Assembly: GCA_012295275.1 (NCBI GenBank)
Contig: CM022678.1
Location: 14,336,759 to 14,396,758, forward strand
From: Chrysomallon squamiferum
Lineage: Eukaryota > Mollusca > Gastropoda > Neomphalida > Peltospiridae
Reading direction: 5' to 3'
DNA length: 60,000 nucleotides
The position numbers and the translations under genes were made by a program. Below the pieces are notes generated by a model, which did not search any database, had not been told where the DNA came from, and was given only the letters and a program-made list of their open reading frames with translations. Below, piece by piece: positions 1-13,598 of this stretch; the stretch's first letter is position 1, and every line of letters starts with the position of its first letter.

Positions 1-378
1 TATATCCCTTGCTTATTAAAACACATAAAAAAATATAATCAGCGAAAAATTGATAACATTGTTTAATATGGGATGCAGAATAAGGTATAAATTTATAGCT
101 GAAATGTAAAGTGTTGGATATTCAGAACGCTATTAAATTAAAATTTAGTTTTAATACTGACCGACAGTGAGAACGAGAGTGAGAATGGGTAATGTGAAAA
201 GTAAAGCAAAATCTAAATTGAGAGAGAGTGCCTGGAGCTCTTCTCTATAGTAGGGAAAATAACACATAATGCCGGAAGCGGAAGTTTGCCTAGACACGCT
301 GGTTGTTTTGATTTGTTGAGTAACTACTTTCAATTTTGTGGTATTTTCAAAACTGTGCACTGCGTTTTTTATTTTAAT
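1..378. other. Upstream flank of ERGIC3, presumed 5' UTR and promoter
   Basis: No conserved coding sequence is visible. The stretch is AT-rich and leads into the ERGIC3 start codon at 379, so it probably holds the promoter and 5' UTR. There is no clear TATA box at a useful distance. Short open frames here, on both strands, look like chance. Confidence 0.4.
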
Positions 379-3300
379 ATGCAAGTAAAAACTGTGTTTG
401 AACGGCTTCGTCATTTCGATGCATATCCAAAAACTTTGGAAGATTTTCGAGTGAAAACATTTGGTGGAGCAGCGGGTAATGCATTACACTAACCTAAGAA
501 ACATCAAATTCTCATTACTTTTTGACATTTCTGATTCATTTTTCTGAGTTCAGTGTTTAGCGATTGGATCTAATGATATATTGTAATCTTTATTTAGACG
601 AATAGTGACTTTCCTGTCTTCTGTCATTTCTGTCGTTATTCTACTTTTCTGTTTACACAGAACTTGACATCTTGTACTAATAATAACATTAATTGGTACA
701 TAAGTCCAAACCAGCTTAATAAATTTTATGACCATTATTATTTAGTATAATAAATATTGTGCATTAAAAGTAAAAATATTATTTTAAACTCTCCATATTG
801 GATACCTTCTGTTATGAAATAATTGAAACTAATGCTTAATTATTATAAGAAAACAGGAACATAATTGCATCATTAATTGATTACATTTTCCTTAATTCAT
901 TAAAAGATTAAATTGAGTCAGTGAGATGATATGTTATTTTAGTTATTGTTATATTTTTCCTTACATTCATTCATTGACTTTCTGATATCTCATTATTAAT
1001 CATGTAATGAGGTAATTATATATATATAAACTCATGTAAACAAACTTTAAAATATTTTTATTTTATTTTTATTTTTCAGTTACCATTGTCAGTAGTATTT
1101 TAATGTTTGTTCTGTTTGTCTCAGAACTAAACTACTACTTGACAAAAGATGTTCACTCAGAATTGTTTGTTGATGTATCCAGGGGACAAAAGATAAAGAT
1201 CAACATTGATATTGTTTTTCATAAACTGCCATGCGCATGTATGTTTAATATATCATTAAATATGTAAAAAGTAAATATTCATTTAACACCAAGCGAGGTT
1301 TTACTACTGATAGTTATAACTGTTAAAGTCTTCTTGCATAAATGACTGTGCTTGCAATCCTAAACTGATTAATAATACCTTTGAGATATGTTAGTTTTAG
1401 CAAACTTGTTGGAACTGGAAATAGCTAGTGAGTGTATTAAGGAGGATTGATCTGATAATGATTATCACTTAATCTGTTTATCATGATTTAAACTTTCAAG
1501 TTAAGAAACTATAAGCTGATATTTCATTGGTTGGTAAATGATTTTTATTAGGATTGCATATAAAAAAAATGGTATTCTTAGCATTTTATAACTAAAAACA
1601 GACAGAACACATTTGATATAATATATTTGAAATACTACTTGTTTTGAAATTGACCAGACATCTCCTATTGCTTTTGTAACAATTTCTGGTGCATTTTTCT
1701 GTTGCTTCTTTTTTCTGCATTTTTCTTGTACCATGTGCATAATGTGATAAAAGTTTCATCATCTTCATACAGTGTGTTTTGTATTTCTGTTAAAACTGTG
1801 TTTGCAACCCATGAGTCACCATGTTCTGTCTGTTATATCTAATGATCTATCAGGTTATTCTATAAAGTTTGTTTTTTTACTTTTATTTTTAATGTCACAG
1901 ATCTAAGTATAGATGCTATGGATGTGTCAGGGGAACAGCAGATTGATGTAGATCACAATTTAATGAAACAGAGAATTGACTTACAAGGAAATTACATAAA
2001 TGAAAATCCAGAAAAACAAGGTTAGTTTCTGTTTGGAGAATATTTGTTATTTACTGTGATTACTTAATCTGGTTTGTCAGTTTTTTTTTTCTAAAATTTT
2101 TAAAAGAGCATTTTGGTCACTTTTAAAATAAAAATTTCAGTTCATTTCACTCACTATCATACTTGTACACATATATTGAAATGAGCGAGGTGAATTAATT
2201 AAAAAATGTTTACTATACTTACTATTATTAGAATCAATATTTATATCTCTCATTTTCTAGATCTTGGACACACAGAATCTGTACCATCAGAAAAGGTAAA
2301 AGATTTAATTAATCTATTAATACTCTACATGTGCTTCTGTTGCATAGGTAGTTTTATATTCATTACTCCTGTGTGTAACTGGTGAAAGTTACTTTTGTGT
2401 TTCTTAATTAGAAAGTCCATATCTTGTTTCTTATTTTATTTGTAAAGTAAAGTTTGTAAAACTAATGAGTTAAAGGGCATACTAATGGCATTATAAAAAT
2501 ATAAAAATAATATTTCAAGATTTGTGGAAGTTCATGATAATTAACGAAAACAAAGTAAACAATGTATATGTTAACAGTTTATAAAAGAGATTCTCAATAA
2601 ATAAGGTTTATATTTTTACACTGATATGGCCTAGAAAGACAATGATCATCTTTAGTCAGAAAAGGAATCCTAGTCACGGTAGTGTTAGACAACACACAAA
2701 CTATAGCTGATATTTAATAATAGGAACTAATCCTATAAAAATGTTTAAATACTGCCTTCGCAGATAACCCAGAAGATAGGATTAATTTGAAAGATACATT
2801 TTATACTGTGTTTAGTTCCTTGAACTTTTTTGTTGAATTTAGAATACAACATTACTCGATCCTAATAGATGTGAAAGTTGTTATGGGGCTGAGACACCTG
2901 ACCTGAAGTAAGTTTGAAAAAATAATTTTTATATGTTTAATGTATTTCATATTGTTATCCTTTCTGTTTTTTCTTGTAATTATAGAACACAATAATTTAA
3001 TAAATGCTTAACTTTGATGTTTTTATATGTTTATACAAATCATGATAATTGAAGATCTATCAGATTTATCTAACATGGATTAATATGGATTAACAATCTT
3101 TTAAAAGTAAAATAAGAAACAAAAACGTCAAAAGTTATATTGCTAATACTTGTTAAAATTCTTGTATGTTATGTTTGTTTAATGGATAAATGGATATTCT
3201 TTTTATTTTATTTAATTATTTAATTTTGTTTTCAAATCTTGTTACTATAAGTCACAGCAGATGTTTATTAAATTACATTGTTTTGCAGGTGTTGTAATAC

Positions 3301-3911
3301 CTGTGAACTGGTGAGAGAGGCATACAGAAAGAAAGGCTGGGCATTCAACACACCAGAAAGCATAGAACAGTGTGTACGAGAAGGCTGGTCAACCAAAATG
3401 TTAGCCCAGAAAAATGAAGGGTGCAGACTGTTTGGGTACTTGGAGGTCAACAAGGTGTGTTTTGAGTTTTATTTTTATTTCTTTTTTAGCAAAATGCCTG
3501 CTTTGACTCAATATAAACTGCAATAGATTTTGTTCCTGGTCTTCAAATTGGAAACTGTTATTTCTGTTGTCAAAACAAGAGTTATTTTATTCTCTTTTTT
3601 TTTTCAAATTATTTTTAAAGATAATTTTAAAGAAAACATTTACAGCATGTTCAGAAATTGAAAGAAATCATAGTCAATTAATTGTTATCAAATAGTGTTG
3701 AACCAAACATTAATACAGTGTGTATATTATATAAATAGTAATAACCAATGTTTGTACAAACCAAATCATTTTAACATAACACTTAAAATACATTCTTGTG
3801 ATGGTAATTCAAGCGACCAAATTCATATTTTTCCACTTCAAATATATTCACTGGTACAAAACTAATTATTTCACGTTGTTCATATATTTCAGTTTTTCAC
3901 ACTGAGAGATA

Positions 3912-3955
<44 letters not shown>

Positions 3956-6900
3956 TCTGAACTGAATATATGCTTGCTTTTCATTGCATAGTGGGTTTTT
4001 TACTTTCAAACATTGCATCACACTGTATTCTAATTATTTCTTGACAAATGTTTAAAAATAAATTATACATGGCCACAAATAACTATTTCCAATTAAACTT
4101 TTAACAGATATTATTGCTTTTTTTTAATTGTTTTATCTGTTTTAGGTTGCTGGTAACTTCCATGTTGCACCTGGAAAAAGTTTTCAACAGCATCATGTGC
4201 ATGGTAATATTATTTGCAAAAGAAAAGTTAAGATTAAAAAGTAATACTTAAGTAAACATTTTTATTATAAATGCATTTTGCTGGGCAAAACAAAACATCT
4301 GTAGTGAAGAATTGTTTTAACATCCATATTAAATGACACTTAGTATTACAGTTTCACAAATTTCAGTGAATAAAAACATTTGTTTTTCAGTTCATGATTT
4401 GCAGGCTTTTGGTGGACAGAAGGTAAATCTGTTAATTTTACAAATCTTAATCAGAAAAAAACTAACATTTTCTATTTTGTTATCAAGAAGATCAAAACTT
4501 GTTATTTTATTTGGGGTTAGTGTCAGTTTTAAAGAATAAATTATTGGAATAAAGCTCAGGAATGTAACTTGTGATATAATGTTAAATTAATGGTAAATCA
4601 CAACATTGATTCGACCAGTTTCACTAGCAGTCCATTTCCTTCATATTAGACTTTTTCTTTTACAGTTTAACATATCTCACACAATTAACCACTTATCATT
4701 TGGCAATGATTATCCAGGAATTCTCAATCCACTGGATGGTCTTAAACAGATTGCTGCTGAAGGTTAGTTGACTGTTATCATTGATAGATATTTTATTTCA
4801 TTTAGTGCTATGAAGACATAAACATCTTATTAAAAAAATACAAATTTCTTAAGTTTTCTAAATAATTCTGTAACATTATAATTTTCTGATTTTCATAAAA
4901 AAGTAAACATTCATTTTTTCAATTTAGCTTTTAAAATTTATTTTTAGTGAGCTTACATTAAACTGCAATAAAACAGGTTTGTTTGCTTAATTTTTTTTTT
5001 AAATAACTCATTCATTGATCATGTCGCTGTAAGTTCAGGCAGGTCTAGGACATCACTAAATTAGCACTATGGCAGCAAATTTAAATACAACTATTTTTTA
5101 TTGTTTGTTTTAATTGTTTAATAAGTTTGGTCTATTTGAATATACCTAATATTCTTTCTATGTTTAGTGGTATTGTCACATATAATCATATGATCAAGTT
5201 GTAAGTTATCTGAAATATTAACACATTTTTGGTTTTGTTTCCACACTCCTACAATACATCATGTGATTTCTTTTAATGATCGAGTGTTTTTCAGCTCCTG
5301 ACATAGTTTTTACTCTTTACATCACCATCTAAAAATTTGCTACTTTGGGATACCTTACTTTATACCTTTTATTTTTTAAACATAAAGTTGATTTTCAGAT
5401 TTACTTTATTTATGCTCAAATTAGTATGATAATTTGTGGTTTTTGATTAACAGAGAAAAGTTTTTAAAAACTGTCTTGAAATGAGTTGTAAATAGTTCAG
5501 TTTCTGTTAGCACCTACATTCAAAATGTGAAGGAGATCTACAGCTCTATCACCTGTGGATCAGTAGGGCTATTTCTCATTCTGCAACTCTGATAACAAAT
5601 GGCATGGTATGTACTGTCCTGTCTGAGGCACAGTGAACTTAACAAGATCCCATACTGCAAAACATAAATAATTATTTTAATAAGAACTAAACTAGGATAC
5701 CTCACTTGTGACACATGTATTTCTTAACCATATAGAGTAAATAAAATGTATCCTTCAATTAATTAATCTGGGCTGCACACAACAAAGACTACTGATGTAG
5801 AGATGATAGTCATGCTAATTCCATTTTGGCTGAAATGGTATTGGAAACACAAAGAAATCACTTTATTAGATTATTTATTAATAATTACATTGAAGAATTT
5901 TACAGTTGTTAACAAGACTTCTTGAAAAAAATGTCTGTACATAGTTTTACAAAAATACTATGTCCTGTTCTCTAGAAAATGCAGCATCACAACGTCCTTA
6001 GTAAGTGAATGAAAACACAAAAATCAGGTTCAGCACCGTATTCCTGTGCCAATACCCATGAACGTTCCAAATGTGCCTCCACCCTGAATCATTGTCTTCC
6101 CAACTTGCTGAATGAATTCCCGTCCTCTCATTCCATACCTGGAAACAAAAAAACAATGGTTTCAGCATGTTTTAAATCACTTTTGTTAAGCTAATATAAA
6201 TTATACCTCCGCTTACACCAAAATGTATTTTGCAGCAGCTAATAAATATGGTCATTTCACTGTTATAAGTAGTTGTTAGTATGTTACACATACATATATT
6301 TGTTTTATTACCTGAAAGCAGTAAAACCTCCAAATATTGCTCCTGATGCCATACCAACACAGAATCCCATCATGAAACCTATTTTAATTTTGTCCCAGCA
6401 TGATGGTCGACCCACAGAATACCCACTTGGTGGTGGAACTGGCATTATTCAGTGTATCACTTTGTAAACTTAGAGTATTCCTTAAAAAGAACAGTTAAAA
6501 TATGAGCATCCTAATAGTAAAATTCAACAGTACCTCTTATAAATATTAATGAATACGATATGTTAAAATTAAAAGTAATGTAATCAATAATGTGTTATGA
6601 AGTTTTATGAAATATTACGTTTTCACGGCTATTACTTTTTCTGATAACTTACATCAATTTCTTTCAGTAACTCATAGTTATAAGTAGTTAATAAGTAGTG
6701 TATATTTTACAAATGCTATTTTTATATTCTTGCACAAAATAATTAACACTACAGATTTACACTGTAAATCTTTTAGGAAGTTAAAAAGTTTAAAATAATA
6801 GAGAAACAAGAAAATAAATCGAGTCCATTATTGCAATAAAAATACAGACGTGAAATTAAATAATTATGCGGTTCAGGGCAAGATGAACTGTAGCGCGAAA

Positions 6901-7208
6901 TCTTACGAAATTCGCAAATACAGCCACAGTGACAGATTTCAGACGTACATGCACTGTTCAGTATTTAAAACGAATGTTTTTATTAAATTCGTCATTTATC
7001 AATTATGCTACATAAAGTGAAACTCTGAGAGCATTACCTTTGTCGTTATCAAGACGAGTATATGATGCACGTGTTTGTTGTTTTGTTTTTACCCCCTTCA
7101 CTTTTCAGCCATTATTACCTCTACATCTATTTCCGGTTAGCCGATCACGTTTCCGATTTGGTCTAAAAAGCCATCACGCCAAATGCCAAGAAACTCGACA
7201 ACGTTCAA

Positions 7209-7260
<52 letters not shown>

Positions 7261-9115
7261 AATTTTGGAAAATATATCAATAAAATTAATGTGTTTAAAA
7301 AATAATAATAATAATATATATATATATATATATGATTAATGTTTTTAGTTCAATTTTGGACCAGAATTTCTGAATTCATTTAACATTTACAGATCAGATG
7401 ATGTTCCAGTATTTTGTGAAAGTTGTTCCTACTATATACATCTACACTGGTGGGAAGGTAAGTAATGGAAATAGTAAATTGAAAGATCATGAAAGTTAAA
7501 TTGAATAATTCAGTTAACTGCAGTTTGTATTAGGTTCATGAACACATATTTTATTTGCTAAATTAATCTCTTCTTTATATTAAAATTTTGATTGTGTGTC
7601 TGTGTGTCTTTCAGGCTAACTAATGTTCTAGTAAGATATGATTAGTTGCAGGCAATTCAGTTTTTTTCATTAGTTTTTTTTCATTTTCTTACCTTTTTTT
7701 TCTTTCCCAGACATTGTACACCAACCAGTATTCTGTGACAAAACATTCCAAGACTGTTTCCCAGGGTACTGGAGAGAGTGGTTTGCCAGGTGTATTTTTC
7801 ATGTATGAACTCTCACCAATGATGGTTAAATATACAGAGAAACACAGGTGAGTTGAAGTGACAATAAATATTTTAATAAATTTATGCAACATGTTGTGTT
7901 AGAATTAATTGACTGGATATAGATTGTTTATTTAGATATTTTTGTATTATATTCATGAAAATTTATATTTCCTGAAAAAGTAATTATTTAATTATTTGTT
8001 TGTTATTTATTTATTTATTTATTTATCTTATTAGGAGTATCTTTGAAAAAATATCCACTTGGTTCAAAAAAAATTAAAATTAACAAACAAATTTAAACAA
8101 AGAAATGTAACCATAATGAAATTTAAAGGTGATATTGTACCAGGATGAAAATATTCTTTTATTTTGTAATGTGGTCATTTATAAAATTGACACTTTGTGA
8201 TAACTGCTCTAATAATGTCTTTTTTTTGTTGAATGATTGTGATTGGATTGTTTCTTCCAAATATGTTTTTTTTCAATACTTTAATTATTTTATTTTTTAT
8301 TATTATTATTTTATTTATTTGTTTTTTTTATTATTATTATTTTAGTTATTTATATTTTATTAATTATTTTTTTTGCCTATATTTATCTGTGTTATTAAAG
8401 ACATGTTGTGGTTACGTTTTACACAGTGTGTAGATTTCGTGATAAACTTTATTTCTTTCCAAAATTATTAAACAAGAAAATCAGTTCAGTGATTAGAATA
8501 CAGAAGAAATAATATTAAGCTGAAAAGTTTGGGTTAGAATTTAAATTTTTTATAAATAATATTTAAATTATATTGCTGCCAAATGTCAGTATCTTCACAT
8601 TTTCTTCACAGATCTTTTATGCATTTTCTAACTGGAGTGTGTGCAATCATAGGAGGAGTGTTTACAGGTATGTAATATGTTATTTAATCAGTGTAATTCA
8701 AAATTTTCAAAAGTGGAAAGTTTTTGAATATTGTTTATACTTTTATTGTTTCTCTGTTCATCTGAATTTTCCTTTCTCAGATATCAGATCTCATAATTGA
8801 TCAAGTAAAAATGAAAAAAGTATATTTTAGACTGACAGACCAACAGATATGTATAACTAAGAGTAAATGTTAGATTTTCTAATTTTTAGTTTTTAATATT
8901 ATTTGTTACATATATATATATATATATATATATATGTAACAAATAATATTAAAATTTAAAAATTTGAAAATCTATTTATATATATATAATTTCTTTTATT
9001 ATTATTATTAATTTTTTTTTTTTTTTTTAATTCAGTGGCAGGACTAATAGATGCTATGATTTACCACTCCGCTCGTGTTATACAACAAAAGATTGATCTT
9101 GGCAAATTTTCATGA
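379..9115 (+). CDS. ERGIC3: ER-Golgi intermediate compartment protein 3 (Erv46 family), 13 coding exons
   Basis: Erv46/ERGIC3 is a two-pass membrane protein that cycles between ER and Golgi with Erv41/ERGIC2 and helps retrieve and sort cargo. Coding exons: 379-475, 1080-1238, 1901-2020, 2261-2295, 2843-2907, 3289-3454, 4146-4203, 4391-4422, 4666-4762, 7393-7457, 7711-7847, 8612-8667, 9036-9115. All junctions are GT-AG and the phases join to an uninterrupted 388-residue frame, against about 383 in human. The N-terminus carries the family signature [18 protein letters not shown], then a membrane segment at about 32-52. The lumenal part has CESCYGAE and CCNTCE cysteine motifs, [17 protein letters not shown], and [15 protein letters not shown]. 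The second membrane segment at about 345-370 is followed by YHSAR and a short lysine-containing tail. The first ATG fits the family N-terminus. Intron 9 (4763-7392) is the longest and hosts ROMO1 on the other strand. The gene looks intact. Confidence 0.96.
3917..3951. repeat. (TA)n microsatellite in ERGIC3 intron 6
   Basis: A pure TA run of about 17 units between exons 6 and 7 of ERGIC3, without coding content. Confidence 0.9.
6030..6445 (-). CDS. ROMO1: Reactive oxygen species modulator 1, nested antisense in ERGIC3 intron 9
   Basis: ROMO1 (yeast Mgr2 relative) is a small protein of the mitochondrial inner membrane linked to TIM23 import and ROS control. Two coding exons on the minus strand, 6445-6312 and 6138-6030, join at a GT-AG intron to give 80 residues, against 79 in human. 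Visible family traits are a Pro-rich N-terminus with [16 protein letters not shown], a glycine-zipper membrane helix ([11 protein letters not shown]), GMRGREF, and a second glycine-rich hydrophobic stretch ([17 protein letters not shown]) ending in the typical Arg-Cys. The N-terminal cysteine (residue 16) is kept. The whole gene lies within one intron of ERGIC3 in the opposite direction. A possible 5' UTR exon lies near 7038. Confidence 0.95.
7038..7130 (-). other. Possible ROMO1 5' UTR exon
   Basis: On the minus strand a good donor (AAG followed by GTAATG) ends a candidate exon at 7038. A matching acceptor (TTTTTAAG) lies at 6480, 35 bases upstream of the ROMO1 ATG. The upper limit near 7130 is a guess. 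The region also holds several CpGs, unusual for this window, which would suit a small housekeeping promoter. This is inference from splice signals only. Confidence 0.35.
7211..7259. repeat. (TTA)n microsatellite
   Basis: About 16 TTA units in ERGIC3 intron 9, followed by a short (TA)n run near 7315-7333. The open frame crossing it is only repeat translation. Confidence 0.9.
8871..8974. repeat. Fold-back (palindromic) element with (TA)n loop
   Basis: Two arms of about 40 bases (8871-8910 and 8935-8974) are near-perfect inverted copies. They flank a central TA run and sit between TA dinucleotides. The arms share the core ATATTATTTGTTACA. The shape fits a short snap-back element that inserted at TA, or a palindrome grown around a TA microsatellite. 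It lies in ERGIC3 intron 12. Confidence 0.75.
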
Positions 9116-9227
9116 GCATAATTAATTGAAATCCAGGTTTCCATTTGTAAAAAATTTCACTGTATTTATAGTACATAAATACCGTTTCCTTTTTCTTTTC
9201 TGTTTGCTAACTGGAATGCACAGTGGG

Positions 9228-9233
9228 AATAAA
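9228..9233 (+). promoter_or_regulatory. Likely ERGIC3 poly(A) signal
   Basis: AATAAA lies 113 bases past the ERGIC3 stop codon and is the first canonical signal there. It is inferred from the motif alone. Confidence 0.5.
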
Positions 9234-11542
9234 AAACTAAAACAGAATTTGTTACTCATAGAACTAATCCAAACTATTGTTAACAGAAGTGAAATCCACA
9301 GTTAAGCAATATGTTCTGTAATATTGTATTTTAACATATGGTTAAGTTCCAATATTTTTTATCTCTAAAATTTATTTCATAGCTAAATTATTATTATTAT
9401 TAATTTATTTTGCTTCAGTTTAATTACAGAAATATACAAACATACGAGACCTATTTACATCAAAATAAGGAGAACATTTATTACCCGTTCCATTCCACAC
9501 TCTATATTTGATTTTATAAATATATTAGGTATTGTATAATAGGTTTACTTTGGTCAACTAAATGTTTCTTATAATCAATGAATATTTGATAATGTACATC
9601 TTGTTAACCTGAGTATCTCCATTATTAAATCAAAATGCTACATTCACTGAGTTTCATTATATCGTTTATTAAACTAGTAGGCAATGAAAATCATGCCAAA
9701 TTAATAATTCAGGTGTATTTTTCATCATTTTATTTGAAAAGATCTGGAGCTGCTTTATACTTTGGTAACGAGTTTCTGTCATTTTAAATTCTGATAGCAT
9801 ATGTGTGAAAACATGTTTGGTTTTCTTATACATCTTTACTATGGCTATCATATTTATTTCATAAAAATAATAATAAAGAATTATTATGTTCACATGTGTA
9901 ATGTACTTTTGCATTAGTACAAGGTGAAAAATAACGTGAAAAGTGTTCAAAAAATTAAATAATTTGAAGGATGAATTTATTTCTATTAAAATTTTTGTTT
10001 TTGGAAGTTTTTTTTAAATTTTATTTATTATATTATTATTTTATTTTTGGTTTTATTATTATTTATTTTTAAAATACACTTATTTTTCTTGATAAATTGT
10101 TATGGATGCAAATAACATTCAAATTTAACATATTTATTTTATTTTTGTTGTTAAATTTAATAACTGGTTGTGAAATAAATGTCATGTTTTAATCTCCTGA
10201 GTCATGTTTTATTAGTTTATTTCAATATTTCATTTCAGCACCATACCTCTATAGATACCTTACTTTTCAAATACAACCAGGATTGTTCTTATAACTATTA
10301 AATCAATATTACTACACTTACTTCTGATGTTATTACTTTTACTAATACCATTTAAAAGAGAATTATAATAAACATAATGTAACAATATTACAGTTTGTCA
10401 TTCTTGCCTTCATCACATTCTGAAATTATTTATTTTGAAAATAAACTGTTGTCTGTTTCTGTTCATGTATGTATGTATGTATGATGTTATAGGTGCTAAA
10501 ACTAATAACTGATCAGCAGTATAAAAATTGGAATTTCAAACTAGTAACAAAGTCTAAAAAATAAATATTTGAACATCTAAACACATTTCAGTTATATTTG
10601 TTATTAGTCTATAGATAATTATGTTTTTATATTAGAATTAACTAAATACATCTGTGACTATCCAATAGTAGGCAATAAGGATCTTTTTATTTCTCCTTTA
10701 CATATCAAAATACCAAGGTGAACTGAATTCCTGTCTGTCATAGGTTCAGAATCTGAAAGAATTAATTTCTAGCAAAACAATTAAATTACAAAACTATTTT
10801 AATTCTCACCAGACATAACACTAATGGAAGGTTTTGAAAAAGTTATGGAAAGTTTGGCAGCCAAAGGTGAACAAACCCTGCAGATTCAAAATACTACTGT
10901 TAATAATTTTCATTAAGAGTAACAACATGCTCATTATAGTATTAATATTTAATTGTGTTATAGGTTATTTCTCAGGTCAGGTGAAATAAGAATTAGTTGA
11001 GTCAATTTAAAGTAATTAAAAAGCACCTCGTCTTACACAGTGCCAAGCAGAAAATGTGCAAACTGTATTGTAATACACCTATAAAAACTAAAATTTTGTA
11101 TTTTATTAAAATAGCCTAGTTTGTTGTGATTTCATTATCTGTTTTAAAGATAAAGTTAACTACGTTAAAGATAAAATAAACTGATAAAAATGAAACTATA
11201 GTTATGTACATATGTCCGTATAAGTTATTACTGCGTTATTTATAGTTTTTGTTATTAAGTTGGTATTTGGAAGTTCATGGCACGCGGCAAATCTTAAAAC
11301 AAGAACAATAACTCTCGTTGGATTATGATCCTAGTTTATTATTAATAATATTATTATTATTATTTAATAACAAAAAAAACACTTAAAATATAAATGTTTA
11401 CATACACTCGTATATATATTTCCTTTTACTGAGTTGACTTGATATGAATAAATTAAAATAAATTACTGTCATATAAAATTGTGACATTGTTTTCGTCGTT
11501 ATAAATTCAGTTAAAACGTCAGTAGTTCTTTCTTTCTTTGTT

Positions 11543-11578
<36 letters not shown>

Positions 11579-11689
11579 ATATAAATAAATTAAATTAAAT
11601 AATGAATATTCGCTTAAACCTGGGTTTGATAACCTTTTTCCGGCACATGCCGGAAAAAAAGTTTGTAGTGATGGCAGGTACATCACCTA

Positions 11690-11742
<53 letters not shown>

Positions 11743-12332
11743 CAATAAAACTAATGAAGTTAGTAATAATATTAAAACATGAAACGACTGCTTACGTCCA
11801 TTTTATTTAAGCTGCCAAATGCTGGCTTAATGAAGTACAATGTTTTTTAATAGAAATTTACGGAAAATAGGAATAACAAACATATGCTATGGACGGACAC
11901 AGCCAGTTTTAAAAATATACTATGAACGTTTAGAGAAATAATTGAATTCAGCCGTATTAACGTCATCTTATCTAACACGTGTAGTACAATTGTAACGGCC
12001 CACTATTGAATTTGATTAAAAACAATAAAAAATATAAAGTAAGAGTATATAATAATAACGGAGATCTTTTGTCATTCGGTACGTGTTTGTTTTGCGAATA
12101 AATTCATTGATAGTTCATATATAGCTTGTAGTCATGTATACCTATGTGCATTTTTACATTTTTTGTTTGTGTACATTCATAACTCCATTTTACATTACAG
12201 CAAACTGAAGAATGCTAGAGTTTAAATCATAATATATTAATTATGAAATATGGGATATATACTTTGCAAAAAAGTTAGGATTAGAGAAAGATAATAATTT
12301 TGTTTTTAAAACTTATTCTTACAATAATTTAA

Positions 12333-12390
<58 letters not shown>

Positions 12391-12484
12391 TAATAAATTA
12401 AGTCTTTGTCAAAATAAATCCAGTTTACGAAATGGTGGTTGAGAAATACAACTAGGGAAGATAAGTAGAATTTCTGCAGGAAGG
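9234..12484. other. Intergenic DNA without recognisable genes
   Basis: AT-rich sequence with many stops in all frames. It contains a poly-T tract (11544-11574), a perfect 11-base hairpin TTTTTCCGGCA/TGCCGGAAAAA with a two-base loop (11635-11658), a (TTA)n run (11691-11741) and an (AAT)n run (12333-12388). The longest open frames (for example 9669-9950 minus) have low-complexity, intron-like composition and resemble no family known to me. Confidence 0.6.
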
Positions 12485-12870
12485 TATGACTGATGTACAA
12501 AGGTTCGTTGGGCTGACAGAAGAAGAAATAACTTTGACTGAACCCCTGTTATCATCAAGCTAAACAGTGAATCGGAACAGCGTCATGTTTGTTTCGATGA
12601 ACTAAGTCTCTTGCTGATTTTACAAAATGAGCGTGGCCAGGGATAAAGGTTCAGCTTCGTCTCCCAACAAACAAAAGTCAGAATTAAGCGTTGCGGTGTG
12701 TCTATGAACTACGTTAGCTTTGACTGACAGGTCAATGAAATGGACGTGGTGCGATAACTAATGCCAGAAAATAACTACGTCATTTTATTTTCTGCTTTAA
12801 TTGTATTTAATTGTATTTCAATTTTATTTCTTCTTCTGTCAGCCCAACGAACCTTTGTACGTCAGTCATA
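12485..12870. mobile_element. MITE-like element with 47-bp terminal inverted repeats
   Basis: The left end (12485-12531) and the reverse complement of the right end (12824-12870) match at 46 of 47 positions and begin with TATGACTGA. If the outer TA is the target duplication, the element proper is about 382 bases and fits the TA preference of Tc1/mariner-type transposases. No coding capacity is visible. The interior is less AT-rich than its surroundings and is unlike the inverted repeats. The family is not recognised. Confidence 0.8.
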
Positions 12871-13598
12871 GATTCCAGGAATTGTTGACATAGCAGCATT
12901 TTAGAATAAATTTCCGTTTAACTGAAATATTTTCTATTTTCTTTATTTTAGTATACTAGTAACTTTTAATTTGTAGTTATTCAGTTTAGGTAAATGTTCG
13001 TTTTTATTCTTGTTTTGTTTAAGACTATCTCCTTTCCTTTCTATTATTCTTATTCTTATTTTATAATTTTGTATTATTAGTAGTAGTAGTATTTTATTAT
13101 TATTATTATTAATTTTTTTTTATGTTACTACTAGAGTTACTATCATCATCATCATTTATTTATTTATTGCACTGGTTGGAGGATTTTTGGTTATTTTAAG
13201 TTTTAGTATTTTTTTTAATGAGAATAGTATATGAGTAAAATTTGTCTGTATGTCAAAAATGGAGAGCTGTATTTTTGTTTGCGGAGTATACTAGACATGC
13301 CGGTCTGCGTGTCAGAAACTGATTTATTTACAACGCTACGCCAGATTTCGCTCTTGTAAAATAGACTTGCTTATATCAGAACTGAAATCATAATGATAAA
13401 AACAATAATTGTGAAATGTAACAGTGAGGAAGTGACATTCTCTAATATAGTTTTATCTGTATATTATACTTGCAATACAGTCCTTTATAGACAGGTTTTA
13501 ATTAAAATGATTTTCTAAAACGACAGTGAAGACTGTATTCAAAGCCAGTCTACAACGTCTGCGCTCGTGAAGACGTTCATAAGTTATTACTGTGCCAG

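Noticed and set aside
9669-9950. 93-codon minus-strand open frame downstream of ERGIC3
   Set aside because: Composition is Ile/Tyr/Lys-rich as expected from AT-rich non-coding DNA; no family similarity and no splice partner.
10833-10925. Small plus-strand frame reading MEGFEKVMESLAAKGEQTLQ
   Set aside because: Only 30 codons, isolated, with no promoter, splice partner or known match. Chance is likely despite the protein-like composition.
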